From positions 7,050,278 through 7,114,277 of the forward strand of contig NC_081336.1 in assembly GCF_022539665.2 (NCBI RefSeq): a DNA stretch of 64,000 bases, given 5' to 3'. Shown here in pieces: positions 38,701 to 54,000 of the stretch. The position numbers and the translations under genes are program-made. Source of the stretch: Daphnia carinata (Eukaryota; Arthropoda; Branchiopoda; Diplostraca; Daphniidae). Numbering within the stretch: position 1 is the first letter of the stretch; every line of letters starts with the position of its first letter. The notes under the pieces were generated by a model. The model did no database searches. It saw only the letters and a list, made by a program, of their open reading frames with translations, and was not told where the DNA came from.

Positions 38701-41700
38701 CCACCCACGACGGCCTTCCAGCCAAGTCATACGATCCTCACCACACGGCCGGGCCCGTCATCAGACTGTGCTTCTGTTTCATTTTGCTCTTTTCCTATAT
38801 TCGATTAGTTCAAACATTTTCGAAAATCGTTTTTGTTATAAACGCTTCTCATTTTTGATTCCCCGATGTAATTCGATTTCGTGAAAGCAAAATGGCGGAC
38901 ACAACTTTTGACGGGGGGGGGGGGGGGCATGTGCGCATTTGTTCGCGATGACGACAGAGCGCAAGTAAAAACAAAACAACGGGGATGCGATAGGAAATAA
39001 GAAAAGAAGAAGAAGTCGTAATTTACCTCAGTGGCAGCCAGAAGCTCGTTTCTCTTTCGTCCTCTCTTTCATTATACTTTCTTTCGTTCGCGTCTTGTTG
39101 TTGTCTTTTTCCCTATTTATTTTTACTAGGCTTTTTTTCTTTCTTTCTTTCTTTCTCTCCCCCCCCCCCCCCCCCCCCCCCCCCCCGTTCCAGTATTTGT
39201 GTTGGACGCGGTCACGACGCTGTGCGCCACTGTTTCTAGACAAGAAATATGAAAGTGTTATTGGCTAGATCGTAAACAACGAGGCTCGGTTATATAACGA
39301 TCTCGGTAGCAACTAACGCCAGTCGACAGAACAAACAAGACACGGAACTGTCCCCCTTCTAACCAGCAAAAAAAAAAAGGGGAAAAGCTATATTTAATAA
39401 GGTGGAGACGATCGAAATATGTCCGCACTGTCGAGACCTACTGCGAGCCCTGCACAACATCTGAGACGTACAGTCAAATGTTTGTTATTTTGACTTGTCA
39501 CTTTGGCGACCCGAGGCAAAGCTGTTCCCAGGCGGTAGGCTGTTATGTGCCGATTGTCTTTTCAAAAGTATATAGAGCACAGATGGTCTTTTTCCCTTTT
39601 TTTTATTCTCAACGTCCATTTTCTTTTGTTTCTTCACGATGGTATAGTGCGGACGCACGCTTTCTACGCGCACACGATTTTCTAAAAATGGATCAATTCG
39701 GCAGACGCGAGGGAATGGCGGGCGGGCGGGTAAACGAAACTTCTTTTGAAAGGGGCCCACAACACAAAAATGTTGAACGGCAAAAGTACCGCGGTCGCTT
39801 ATTCCATATCCGAAAATGTATACACACGCAAGCAAAGCCGCTTGTTATTTGATACAAAACATTTAATCACGATGGTGTTCAAACTCTTTTATGGAGAGCC
39901 GCTGCCTCTTAAGAAAAAAAAAAGTAAAAGTTTCAACCTTGCCCTCAATTGAATTAGTTTGAAAAACGGAACAATTACTTATGCCGCATCGTCTATCGAT
40001 ATCGTTTTTTTTTTTTATGACAACGTTTCGATGTTTGCTTATCGTCGAACGACGGTACGTTCCAATTGGTTCGTTGCATGTCGCAAAAAAAGGACCGAGA
40101 CTGTTTTAATTGATTCTTATTGTGCCGTTGCGCATCGCATGATTGTTGTCCAACTCACGATGTGTGTGTGTGTGCACTCGTCTCCAACTAAAATTTAGAA
40201 TCAACACTTTAAAAAAGCTTTAATTATCTGAACTCTCCCCCCTCTACCCCCCACCAGCGGTTTATTACACACATCGCTTGGCTGTCGAACTTTTTTTTTT
40301 CCCCGACTAAATGGACGTGAGCGCAGGGGCTACATCATCGACGAATGATGTTTCGTGTAAATGAAGAAACAAAAAAAAAAAGGAGCGCACGAAAAAGAAA
40401 GGCCGTATCTATTTACTCTCTCTGCTCTGTTCTGCCCGTCTTGATAGTTTGATTACTTCTTTGTAAAGACCAATATGGTTCATTTCTCGCTGGCGTGATG
40501 GCTTCCCTTTTTTTTCTTTTTTTTTTTTTTTTGCTTCCCTAATTTCTTAGTTCCCTCCAGAACTCGACATCAGAAAGCGCCTTAATTACTTTTCACGGAC
40601 TTTTTCTATACGACAGCCATGGCGGGAGCTGCACGCGGTATATAAGCAACTTCCCATCATTTGCCGAGCTGCTATTAGCTGTTCCCTTCTTTCTTATATA
40701 TATATATATATATATATTCCAGGGAATGCTAGAAAGAAAGAAAAAAAGAGGGGAGAATAATAAAAGAACGAGTTGTGCCTGGAAAATTGATCGAATGTCG
40801 GGATGTATCCAACGAGGTCCAATAAATGCGTCCCGTATTTTATGGCCTTTTTTTGCGGTTCATTTCTACATTTTTTTGTCTTTACCGTAGGGCTGCTCTG
40901 ATTAGAAATGACCGGTCATTAAAAGTTTCTAACAAACGCGGTCACACATATTTTTTTTTGTGTGTGTGTATGTGTGTGTGTCTTTTTGATACGAAGCCAG
41001 TTGGCGTGTGTCGTACGTGTAAAAGAACTGGAGGAGAGATCAATACGAGCGGAGCGACAACCATTGCCTTGTATCGCGACGTGAAAAACAAAACACGCAC
41101 GACTCATTTTCTCGGTGAAAATTGATTTACCATCAGTGTCCATTTAGCCTAGATCTTGTGACGAGAAATTTGCACGTGAACGTTCCGCCTAATCTTATTT
41201 CCAAAATGCGTGGACCTTCGTGTGGATGACATCAAAACCTATGATTATCATTTCATTTCCAGCTACTCGTCGTTCTTGTTCTTCTTTTCTCAACAACAAG
41301 TCAAGATCCTATTCTTATTTGCCTTATAAGCCCCTATACGACAAGCTTATATAGGCTCCAATAAAAATAGCTTGTTTTGAATTTTTTTGCTGGCCCGATC
41401 CCCGTGCGTGATCTATTAGCTTGTTGGCAAATCATGTCGGCTTGTCAGCTGTTCGATTAGCAAACACACACACACACTCGACAAAGACTGGTTAATAAAG
41501 AAAATGGAGCCCTTTGCATCTGTTCACCTACTTATTTATCCATCACGTCTTTGTAAAAATATCCCACGGCACTGGTGTAGTTCCATGGACCGCTGAAAAA
41601 CCATTATCATTCCGCATAGTTTCTTTTTGTTTATATCAGACGCTGACATCTTTGCTTTTTTTTTTGTTTTGAAATGAAAAGATTGTGCGAATACAAAATG

Positions 41701-44700
41701 TAGGAATTGAGAGGTCCTCTTCTCATTTTCGTGCTTCTCATCGTTCGTGCTCTTTTTGGCCGCACTCGAACAGCGCAAACGTCCGTGCATTATTGATTCG
41801 ATTCTAGAAACGTGGCTACTGACGGGCCACACGATATGGCCGGCTGAAAAAAAAAGTGGGAGCCGAGCCAATATGATGAGAACGACGTCTGTTCCGCTAC
41901 TAGACATGGGCGCCACTGGCCGTCTCTCCTACACCGAATATACAAGTGCGTGTGTGTTACTAGATGGGCAAAGCTGGACAATAGAAAAAAAAAAAAAGGC
42001 TATCGATTCGTCCGACTCGCTTGCATTTTGTTCGATCAAATGATTTGCCATCGTGCAACATCTGATGCGTCCCTTTCTCCGAAAATGCGCTAATCATTTG
42101 ATATTACCGCAATTGATAGAATTATATAACATTGCTTGGCTTTCCGCCAGTCGGAGAGAAAAAAATAGCATTAAAAACAAAAGCGTTGAATAATGGTCAT
42201 CCGCCCACGACGACATCCATCATCTTGTCCGGCTTCTTTCATTCTCTTCCATGTCGACGAAAACAATTTAAAATTAAACCATTTAAAGAAAAAAAAAAAA
42301 GAACGGGAGTATATGAAAACGGACCCATGTCCGTCATATGTAAATCTAATACATATCGCCCCGTATATATATATGTACGGTTGATGTGTGTATGCGTAAT
42401 GGAATATAGTCGAACGGCAGTGCGTTGTAGGGGCGTCGCCGGATGTGTCAGTTGGGCTCGACATATCCCATCCGTCATGTCTCATCGCGAGGAGGAGCGT
42501 ATCATAAAATGGTGAATCCTCCAAACAACAGACCCCTCCCTTTCGTCTTTCTCTGTGTCTTGTTATCCCGACGGGCGCCCCAAGTCGGCCCTGTATTTTC
42601 TCTGCTGTTGTCTCCGTTCTCGTGTGTCCCATGAATTCAAAAAAGAAAAAAAAAAAAGTTAAAAAGAATAAAAGGGATGGAAGGTAGGAGGGGGGGGGGG
42701 TATTTATGTATAAAGCAATATATGGAACGATAGCCAAAAGGGAAGGAAAGAGAGAGAAAGAGAAAAGAGGAGGGGAAGAGCGTGACCCGACTCGGACGGA
42801 CCAATCCCGAAGCTGCCAGTTATCATACTCATAACGCGCACGCTATGGAACAGGCAAGGAGAAAGGAGGAGTTGAGGACCGCACTCATATGCCCAAAAGG
42901 TCCATACTCATAGCTCCTCCTCTTATGGTCCCCCCCCCCCCGTCTCCCAACTCTCCCTCCATTTTTATTCATCTCGTTTCTATACGTACTAGACAGAGAA
43001 GCACATAAAAAAATAAGGCAGAGGGCATACGTTACACGCACGCCCAACGAATCAATACTCGCCGCTTATTACAACATTTTTTATTTTTCGTTTTCCATTG
43101 CGTCACCAAATGTTTGATTGCGTTTGAAAGCCACTGGCGGTTTTTGCGCATTGCCGCGCCCACATCAAAATGCGCTTTCGTTTTGATTGCGCTCAATTCC
43201 AGATGGGAACGAGCTGCGTCATATTGGGACAGCGTATATTGAATACAAACATAAAAAAAAAGGGAGACCGAGGGTAACTACCTTTATTTTCTCGCTCTGT
43301 ATAGATGTATTCTTGTCGCCATAGCAACCGTTTCTTCATCCTATATAGCAAAAAGAGAGAGAGAACCTGGTATATGGCAGTTGTTAGTTTATACACAGCA
43401 CACACACACACACACACACGCAAGACCAAATCAATAAGAAAACTGGGACGGAGGCTTTGCAATGTTGGCCAGGGAATCCTTTTATTTGTGCGCGCTCTTC
43501 GAAATGATCCAATCTAAGAGAGAAAAAAAAATACATACAAGTATACGTGTCTGTACATAAATATAGTTTAAACAAAAAAAAATAGAATCAAAAGGCTTTA
43601 AGAAAAAGGGGCAGTGGCTCCTGCGCCAACGGAAGAAAAATGGGTTCTACTATTTTCCGAGAAAGGGGGAGCTGATATAAACTTCTACAGGAGGGCAATC
43701 TTTGATAGCAAAAAAAACCTGCTGGATGATCATATATATATATAAAAAAAGAGAGGGGGGGGGGGAGGCCAACCAGCTCCTATATGGTATTAACGTATAT
43801 AGAAAGAAATAAGGAGACATGTCTGAACGATCGAAAAGAAAAAAAAAAGAGGGAGGGTCTTGATAGATAGACATATATATATATATATATATAAAAGAAC
43901 AGAAAAGAAGTAAGGGGAAAATGTTAGCAACGATATATACTTCCGGACGGAACTATATCCACATCGTATAAGAAATCCATATTGCTCTCTCTTTCGCTGC
44001 AGTCTTTTTTCTCAGAACTTGGACAGACGCAACAACAACAAGAGAAACTGTATTATGTATTAAATATATATGGTTGAAGAAAAATAAAATAAAAGAGCAT
44101 CGCCGATAATAATAAAAAAAAGGGCTCATATATGCCAGAAGGATCTAACCCGTATAAAGGGTGGAGGGGCGTCAGGGGGTGATGCACGTCAGATCCTCTT
44201 TTTCTCCTGCTGCTGCCGAGATCTATGGCTGCTGTTAGGGTTGTTTCTCTGATTGGAAAGAAAGAAATAGGAGAAAAAATAAAATAAAAAATAAAAGGGA
44301 AGAGAATAAAAACGGAATGAGATTGCAGCATGTTTTATATACCTCTATATGTACACCTAACTATACGCGAGATTGATGAATTCGATTCTTTGCACATCTT
44401 TTCTCTCTTTTCATTTCGTCCACTCTCAACGTTTCTTTATGATATTTCTTAAATAGACGTACTATAAGAGATCGTGTAAAAAAATACAAAATAATAACAC
44501 TTGAACCGGATCGAACGTTGCACCAGAGCGCAGCACTTGTCACGGGACTCCCGGATCTTTTTTTTTTTTTTCTTTTTTAAATAATAAATGTAGATCCGTC
44601 TTTTTTTCTTCTTTTCTGACTAGTCCCTTTGGCCTTTTCTGTCCGATCGCTTTTGCTAGATCAAAGCCGTCACGCCCCATCCGTCTCATAAGAAATCGAT

Positions 44701-45000
44701 GTATAATTTAACTTGCCATCCTTTTTGCTTGGCCCACCGCATTCCCGCGTGCGTCCATCAAAATCTTCGTGAACGTGTTCCACATCGACATTCGTTCCTC
44801 CTTAAAAAAAAAAAAAAAAGATTTATACCCACCATCACTATCCATCACTGCTAGGGCTGGATGTGAACGCAAAGGAGAACCCCACATCATCCATCGCTAT
44901 ATGGGTCTCCACGAAAAAGCTTATTGTCTTTTTTTTTAAATGATTTCTCAGCTGGCCAAAAAATGTGGCTGGGTTTCGTTTGAGCTGGCCAGAAAGCAAG
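35759..45000. other. Gene-poor region, part 3
   Basis: No supported exon or RNA gene. The AT-rich character of the direct-repeat block continues to about 36.4 kb. An inverted pair of E-box-like sites (CAGGTG near 36475 and CACCTG near 36604) lies in a moderately complex 200-bp stretch. Repeats include G12 at 36302-36313, C16 at 38203-38218, C28 at 39159-39186, AT at 40695-40717, AC at 43399-43419 and AT at 43873-43893. Confidence 0.5.
39159..39186. repeat. Poly-C run, 28 nt
   Basis: Longest uninterrupted G/C homopolymer noted in the window, preceded by a TTTC repeat. The complementary strand is a G28 run. Confidence 0.9.
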
Positions 45001-48000
45001 AAGAAGCAATGGCTGGGCAAACGAGGACCGGTGCCATTCGGGACCCGCGAGCGGGATTATTGATAGGAGCCCCAGCGCCCCTCCTTCGTATATAGAATAT
45101 AAATCGTTGTGATTAGACAAGTTGGGCAATGATTCACTTCTATATCTTGACGGGCCGGGCCGCTGAGCCTTTGCCGGGCAAACTGCCATTTTCGTTTTCT
45201 TCTTATAATAAAGTGGCCATCTAAAGGAGCACACTGAAATCGCCTAAAGGGCTAGACATAGGGCATTAGCATTCGATGTAAATGAACCGTTTGAAACACG
45301 CAGATCTCGTTACGTCCGAGTTTGATGCTGATCAATCACGAGCTATCAAAAGACGACCCATCGAATGATTGAAACAGAGCCAATACAAACCACTTTGACT
45401 ATTAAATTCAACTAATGTAGTTGAACTCAATGACGCGAGCAGAAAAGAACGAAGAAAAAAAGGTCCCTCCTTTTGGGAAGGGGGGCGGACTGTTTATGAC
45501 GATGTCCGTGACTGAGAAATGAGAGTGTCGACTTGGACATTACACACACAGAGAGAGAGAGAGAGAGAAAGAGAGAAACACCGTCGCTTCGTAGGATCGT
45601 GGATGTTGCTGGAAAATATGGTCGAGCATCGCAATGTTGACACTGGCTCGAGCTGGACGACACGACTTTGAACTTTAGCAGTGTCCACCACTCCGCCAGC
45701 TAGTCGATGGACGGCCAGCTACTTATTCTTTTTTTTCTTTCCCCCGGTTTGACAGCAAAAAAGGGAAATACATATATATATATATATATATATATAACTC
45801 TTTTGGTGCTTTTACTCTGTAGAATTGTTCAACAATTCAGGTCTTTTTCTCTTTTCACAGCATCACGTAGAGATGTGCGTGGCTCTTTATATATACGATG
45901 GACAATATTGATCTAGCTTGATGGATTCCATTTCAATCTCTCCGTGTGCTCCAGCCGTGGACACACCGTACTGAGTAGAATCAGCCAAACGGAGAGAAAG
46001 AAGAAGAAGAGCAAATGTAGCGAAACATTTTCTTGCCTTTCACGACGGCCGCAATATTTTTTGTCATGCCTCGTTCATTCCTGTACTCTACCCCAAGAGA
46101 GAGAGAGAGAGAGACTCTGTTCTTTTTACCATTTTCCATAGAGTGGACACTTCACGCATTTGCTACCTTCTATATCGATGCATAATTCAGGGATTTTTTA
46201 AAATGAAAATATAAAAAAAAGAGGAACGTTTTTATAGGAGGCATTATCCATACACATATGGTTGATACATCCCTTTTCCGGAAGCGGAAGTGCGATAGGA
46301 AATTTTATTGTGTACACAGGAACATCGTCGATAAACAGGCCATATCCCATTTGGCTGTTTTTATCTTTGATGAGGCTGGTATATATATACGGTCATAAAC
46401 TGTTTAGTTGCTTGTCATCGTGTCCGTCAATATCCAAAAGATCAATAGGGATGGCCCAAAGTTATGGACGAATGGACGCATAAGTTGAATGTCGCATGCC
46501 GCCATTGTTGCCCCCCCCCCCCCCTCCCTGCCTTCGATTTTTGTTTCGGGGAAAGAGCCGCGTGTCACGGAAACTCTTATCCCTGTTGGATATATATGTG
46601 TGTCCAGCTCATTTGCAACGTGAGGAGGCGTCTACGTTAAATATATATTTACAATCTATATATATACGTACACAAGGCCGGAACTTTGGATGTGAACAAT
46701 ATCAGCATCCTCTCTCTCTCTCCTTCCGCCATTGCGTTTTGTGTATGGCTCATTGAGCTGGGCATTTGGCCCCCCCTTTTCTCATGAGTCCGTTTTCGCT
46801 TCTCATATGCGAACGGACAACATACGGACGCATGCCGCCCTTCCCATCGCGGCACACTCCACTTGTCAGAACGCTTTCTAAACAGTCACAAACGCCAAAG
46901 GACGACCGTTTGCACTGAGACATGGCCTTGTCCGTCTTCTTTTTGCATTGTGTTGCTGCTCCATTTTTAGATCGGGGAAGGAGCCCAGTCTTGAAAAAGA
47001 GAGGGACGTTCTATTTGACTTCCTTCATCTTGTGTTTTTCGCGACGCGAGAATAGCACAACATTCTGTCGGCACATCCATCAACATTTTACGGCCGCATT
47101 CTATAAGAAGAGGCCTTCTTCCAGGAAGTTTGACTACCACCCCGAAAAAAAAAACTGGACGCTTCCTGCTTCTGTTTGACTTACAATCCGCTACGATCCA
47201 CTCTCTTGGTCTCTTTGCTTTTCTAAAATGGATTGAATTCATTTTCATTCGATATTTAATAGGCTACATTCCATTAGCTGTGTGTTACCTCACCCTGCTT
47301 TGGGGGTAAAAGAAAAAAAAAGTCCGACGCTTGATGGATGAGCATTCGCCGCCGCGGCTGACGGCTCCGGTTCGAATGTATCAGCGTCTGCTTGATAAAT
47401 GGCCGACGTGCGCCCGAATCCTAAAGGGACTATACGTAACAGCAATAGCAAGCTGATTTTTCGAGTTTTTCTGTTTGACACACTCACACAAACACACACC
47501 GTGTGTGTGTGTAGTTAGCGAGGTAGCGATAGCAAATGATTCTAAGGAAACGAACACAAGTGCGCTAACATTTAATATGAAATCGAGGGGCGAAAGATGG
47601 CCGATCAAGAGCTGCATCAAAACAGAATATAAACAGGTGCGTCAGTTTCGAAATCTACGATGCAGCACGATCGAATGCATACCAACTTAAGCTCATTATA
47701 ATTGGTTGTTATGAATGTATTGTGTTCTGCAGTGTGCACCATTTGTCTGATTGTTGTCCATAAGCCACGGCGAAGGCTTTTTCTTTTTCTTTTATCGACA
47801 GACCCTGTTTGTTCGATGGATCCCTCTCTGGAACGGCTACAGTTTTTGTTCTTCCGCCGACATCTCATCTTGCTTATCAGCTATACTTGTTTCATATAGC
47901 AAATGCTTCCCTTTTTTATCCTTTGGCTGATGTGTGGCTGGTCTCCTGTAACAACAAACCATCCATATCATCACACGAGTTTTTCTTTATCTTTTCGTGT

Positions 48001-51000
48001 ATTATTTGCTTGTGAAAGACGCGCGTGGCCGTATCTCGGATTACAAAAGTTTTATGCATTTATCTTTTACTGATGATTATCACACGCTGGTTGCCAGGGA
48101 TTTCTGGCGGGCCCCCATATTTGTGACAAATCCTAGCGGATCAGTGCACTCTATAGTCCCTCCACACATCTCCCTTTCTTTCTTTTTTTTTAACTTTTTT
48201 TCTCACTAAGACTATGTTCCATGATAGTTGGCATACACGTATGCGGATCAAAAGCTACTGATATAATAGGCCTATTATATTACAAAAGAAAAAAACAAAA
48301 ATGGGGATTCTTCCTATTTTTTCGTTGGATTAAACGCAGAATATTTTGTCTTTCGAGCCTCACGGTCTAATTCGTGCGGATGAAAATATTTGCCACTTCA
48401 GTGATTAACATCTCGATGCGCAAAAATTCTTTTAGAAAATATTTTTTTCAGCGGATGTTTTGAAGAAAAAAATTTGTTTTCTCTTTGTTCCGTATTTTTC
48501 AAAGAATTATAAAAAAGAAACAAAAAACAGAAAGCAAAAAAAAACAAACAAAGTAGGGAGAAGTTGTTGTTGATACTCTATCTCTTTAAAAATAACCAAT
48601 TTAGCGTGTGACGGTGAAAACTTACCGGGCAGCTTTTTTTTTATCCGTAAAAAGACGGGCGCCGAACGTTTGCCGCGAATATTATTTGTCTTATTATGCA
48701 ATAGCGTTTTTGTTTTTTCTTTTCTTTTGCCATTATGTACCGCGGCATGAATTGCAAACGTCCCCAAAACGAAAAACGGCTTTCTGGGAGGTTGACTTTA
48801 TTTTTATACTTTTATGTCACAGATGCCGCCCGTTGGACGCGCATGAAATCATTGATGGACGTGAAACGATCAACGAAATAAGTTTGTCTACGTACCATGC
48901 GCTCGTCGTCGGCTACTGGAAGCGTTTCCATTTGACGGCCATCTTCTTCTCCCCTCTCTCTCTCTTTGAAAAACCAAACAAATAATCATTCCCGATTTGC
49001 CAGTTGAGGATCGATTGTTTTATTGTTTTGTTTTGTTTCTTTGTTTGTTTTTTTTTGTCTTGGACGGGTTATCAGAAAGTTACCGCCGCGGCGCCAGATG
49101 ACCTTTAGGCGAGTCGCCACAAAGTCGCTGCTCAAATAAGAAAATTTGACGTGCAAAAAAAAAAAAGGAAGGAGAGGAGGGTTTGGGTCAGTGCTCTGGG
49201 GCTGTTGTCGTCATCAAACGTATAGAGAGTTGCGTCAGCCCCACCCTTCTGGGCTGCTGGACACGGGTCGTACTTATATATATCGTCGGAAACAAATTGC
49301 GTTTGGACGGGCCATATATATTTGTGAGCTGTATATATACACACACACACTGTCCGTCCTTGTTCCAGCCGTATAATATCGGCAACCTTCTCGGTTCCAG
49401 TATGACTTTCACTCGGACGCAATTCACATTAGGGCAACCTAACATGACGTTACTGCCGCACAGAATCCATCCTGCAAATGCTCTGGGTCTTTTGTTAAAA
49501 AAAATCCGAACCCCAACATATGGATTTCTTTTTCGGCCAGCTCATACCCCCACCCCCCTCTGTCTCGTAACGTAGAGTTTAAAAGCGAATAAACTAGCCA
49601 TACATTGTCGTTCAAAATGTTACATCTAAGACTCTCTTTTGTGTTACGTTACCTTCTTGGTATATACGCGTTCAAAAAAAAAATTAGATTGGATGTATTT
49701 TTACGGTGACGAAGAGTTAGACGATGGATTTGCAAGCTCGTTAACCTTCCACAATTTTGGGACCCGACTGTTTTCAATTTGACGATCGTATAGTATCCAT
49801 TTAGGTCTCTCGTCAATGTATTGGCCACGATTGAATGTTACTTTGTGGGCCGTGTAACTGGGTAGTGCGATCATTTGAGTACGCATTTTTACAACGACAA
49901 CGTGTGAAATAACCGGCTTCTCATTGATGGCGATTTTATTTGAAATCTCATTCCTTTTTTTAAATGCTCTTGCTTATGGCGTTACGTGCATCAATCACAA
50001 CGCAATTCTAGGCAAAATTGAAAAACGATTTGAAAACCAATCTGCATATAAGGAGCTCCCGTTTCATTAATCAAGCCGACCACTCCTGTATAGTCTAGTC
50101 TTCTATTGAATAGCTAATGAGGACCTCCAGCGTTGTTCCTTCTGGAACTCTGAAAGAGAAATAAAAAGGGAAAGAAAACGAGTATAAATATATAAATACA
50201 TATTACCTGAACTGGATTCATTTGGTTTTCCAGTTCGATATGTGTATATAAATGTATCTATGTTGCATGATGCTCGAAAGAAAAACAAAAAAGCCAACCA
50301 ATCACATTTCAACATGTGACTCCATTTGCTTAGTTATCAATTCACTGTCACACACAAAGTTTCTGTTTCTTTCCAGTTGGTCGACTCGATTTTCCAAACA
50401 TTTTTCTCTCTGTGTATGTGTGAGTGTTTTATAGAACCCAAGTCAAAATGTCAGTCTCGTCCTTCCGTTTCTCCTCTTATTATATTCATTCTGTTTCCCC
50501 TTAATAAGATAAAGAGGATTGCTGCATACGAGCGAACGTTACACAGTCTATATGTACATCAGTAAAATGTTTGCATTTTGTGTGCGTGTGTCTGTGGATA
50601 TCCAGCTCCATCTATAATAGCGTCGACAGTATGGCACGCACGTCCATCATGTCTTTTACTTATTTTCGGCTTTTACCATTCGAATGTAAAACCCACCTTC
50701 TATGCTCTCCTCCTCCTCCCCCCTCCCGGTTTGAAATTCAATTCGGTTGACATCAGTTGTGTATACATATTGAAGAGAAGGACGATCGAAGAAGCTGATG
50801 GACGTTATACTGCAAGAAGAGGAACTATTTTTATTTTTTTATTTTTTTTTGTGAAAAGAAGAAAGAAATCGATACATATATGATGTTGCTACTGTGTATA
50901 TACGGAAATAAAGTTTGAAGCAGGCGACAAGAAGGGAGAGAAGGGGGGAAATGTCCATTTAATATCATCAGAGTGGACCCTGTGGAGATGGGACCAACAC

Positions 51001-54000
51001 CGGCCAGCCGAGCAGGGAAAACGACAACAGAAAAGACTTTTCTTTATATATTTATATGTGTGTATATATATATATATATATCCCATACAACTCTGAACTA
51101 CGTTAGAGAGGAGCTATCCAAAGTTGGTGCAGCAAAAACATGCCCAATAACTTAAAAGCATTTTCTTTCCCGTTTTCATCTTTTGCTTGTAAGACTTGCC
51201 GTTTTCTTATTTTTCTTTTAAGACTGAAAACACCCAACTTCCGCATGGGTTCTTTTTAGATATATTCAGTATATATTCTCGCTATTGAACATCACACATC
51301 TACTGGAAAAAGCCAGCAGCCCAATGTGCGGTAATAATAGCCGCGACGTACTCACGGTGGAGCTCTCAGCTTGATGAGACACTTTGTCTGTTCAGAGTTA
51401 ATACCATACGTATCTATGTTCCCGAACATTTTGAACTGTACGTACGCTCATCAATCGGAAGCAAAAGGATCTATCATTTAAATGAAAGTTCACCGTCAGC
51501 CAATCGAATTTTTGGCATCGTTTTTCGTATTAGTTTTCGTCATGGCTCTATAATTCCCAAATAATGTTTGGATTATCTAAAAGAAAAACTTGTTTCCTCT
51601 CCAAAAGGTTAATCAGTTTTTTTTATTTCTATTTAAAAGGAGCGTAAAAGGCAATCGTCAAATCAACGGCACTGACGAATCGCTTACGAAGCATTTGATG
51701 CCTTTTATTTTCAAAACGAAAATGAGAAACCTGTTTCTTGTTTCTGCTTCTTGATTGGGACCCGTGATATTTGACATGTGTTGGGAAGCCTCTCGTTCCC
51801 TTCTCCCATTATTTATTTCCATTTCTCTTGTTTTCAAATTTTCAATATTTCATGTTTGAAGAGTTGATGGTGAAAACCTACGCGACGTGTTGTGAATTCT
51901 AATTAGAACAAGGCTCATCACCGTTATCGTGCATCGCAGCAATGAGGAACAATCGTGATCGTCGCGTGCATCTTATACTTGGTTGTTTTCTTCAGCACTT
52001 CCAGGAAAAAAGGTAAAATCTGGGAATAACCATTATTTGTGATTAACACGATCAACTGTCAATCAATTCACGGAAGCGGCAAACACGTTTCACAAGATTC
52101 CTTCCTCTTTCCTCATTTGATTTTCGAATTCCCGACCGATAGGACAAGCTTTCCATCACGACACTATGATTTAAAAAATAATAACAAATAATAATACAAT
52201 TAAAAAAAAAAAAGAAAGAAATTGTGTGCGTGGGAAAAACGATGAACGATAAAACGGTTTGCTGACGTGATACAGTCGCGTGTCAATCAAACGAATTTTC
52301 TACACGAACGTCGTGCTGTGGGCGTGACTGCTGTATACAGCCGATGGCTCGTGTTATAGCTAAATATTAAACAGCTAGCTAAAAGGGAAAGAATTTCTAG
52401 CAAACTCATGCTAATAAAAAAAGAAAGCTAACACGGGATGGGGGGGGGGGGCACATGTCAATAACAGCAAAAATAAAAAAAGGGGGGAAACTGAACGTGA
52501 ATCTCAAAAAGAATAAAAACAAGAGATAACAGAACTGAATAAAGGAAAAAAAAAACAAGCAACACGAAATAAAGGGGGAAAGTGTGAGTGCCATCTTTTT
52601 TCAGTGTGTTTGTCACTAATGTTCAATTCTTCTCTGTCTGATCGTTTCTTTTTTATAATCATTTCTGTCACTTTCAGAATAGAGCGAGGCGCAAGACGTG
52701 GATTTGACTAATTCACAGTCAGACGTGACTGCCGCTGTTGCGTAGGCAAACACGCGCTCACTGTTGACAGCAAGTCTCGTCGAAATTCGAGAGAACTGAA
52801 TACTTCCTGTGGCGCAATTCAACTGGCACGTATACACATAGAAAGAACTATACAAAATATATATATCCAGCAAACAAAAACAGGAGCGTGCCTATGTTTA
52901 TCCGCATACGACAACACACAACTGAATAATCACTGCGCCAACAACAGAAACGCTTGGCCTCCCCTACGTATGTGTTATACTAACTATGCTTTATATACTG
53001 CCACTTAGTTCTATATATGCGTACGTACGAGAGATATAATGTCATTCCCCTATTTTATTTTTTTTTTTTCTCATATTACATCTACCCAATGGGAGTCTAA
53101 TTTCTTCGTTTTCAAACCCACTACGTATACGTAATTTGTTTAAACTAAATGAAACACATGTTGCCCATGCGATTCTCGTATTTTTTCCTTTCAGGCTTCC
53201 AGCCTGCGCGCATAATCACAAACACCAGAGTTTATTCTAATAGAGAAACCGTCCTTCTTTTTTTTTCCATTACGTTAACGAAAAAATAAAAAAAGTTGAA
53301 CATTATTGGAATTGCAACGGCGTAACGAGTTGGAGCAAAAAAAAAAAAAGGAAGTTGGTTAGACACGCAATCAAACTTTTTTTTTCTTTTTGCTCAGGGA
53401 GTGCATGTTCAAGATGCAAGTCAGCAACGTGAACGGCAATGAGAAGGCAAAACATAAAAGTCTCTTGCTGCCGAGTGGATGATTTACACAATAAAGTTGC
53501 CTCGATTGAAATAGTGTAGGTACACATACGATCACTCAATCCAGCCGTCGCTTTTTCTTTTTGAAAATAGACCGTCAGCTATATTTAAATATATTGCTTA
53601 TTGCCTTCGTGGGCGGTCCTACTTGTTTGGCACGATTGGTTCAGTTGCCAATGGGGACCTCAATGAAAAAGACGGAAATTAGTAATATTCCCAATTAAAA
53701 AGGGCGTTTACGTGCACGCAGAATATCCTGGCTTTTGAAAGTTTTGCTAAATTGGAAATTGTGGTGACCTCCACAGCGTCCATTGGCATCAACTTCAAAG
53801 CCCATTTTTTTTTTTTTGTTTCCATGAAATGCAATTATTTATATGCAAGAAATTGGAATCAAAGGCCATCGACCCACTTTGTAATCCACGGTGATTTCAT
53901 TATCACGATCATTTTCTATACGTTTGTCCTTTATCTGTGCGGGAGTGAGGCGTACCAACCGCAGTGAGCACTCAGACAAAACAGTCCTGGAGATCAAAAA

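Noticed and set aside
42171-42737. 188-codon minus-strand open frame
   Set aside because: It is dominated by F/L/S from homopolymers and by AT/GT repeats, with no family resemblance.
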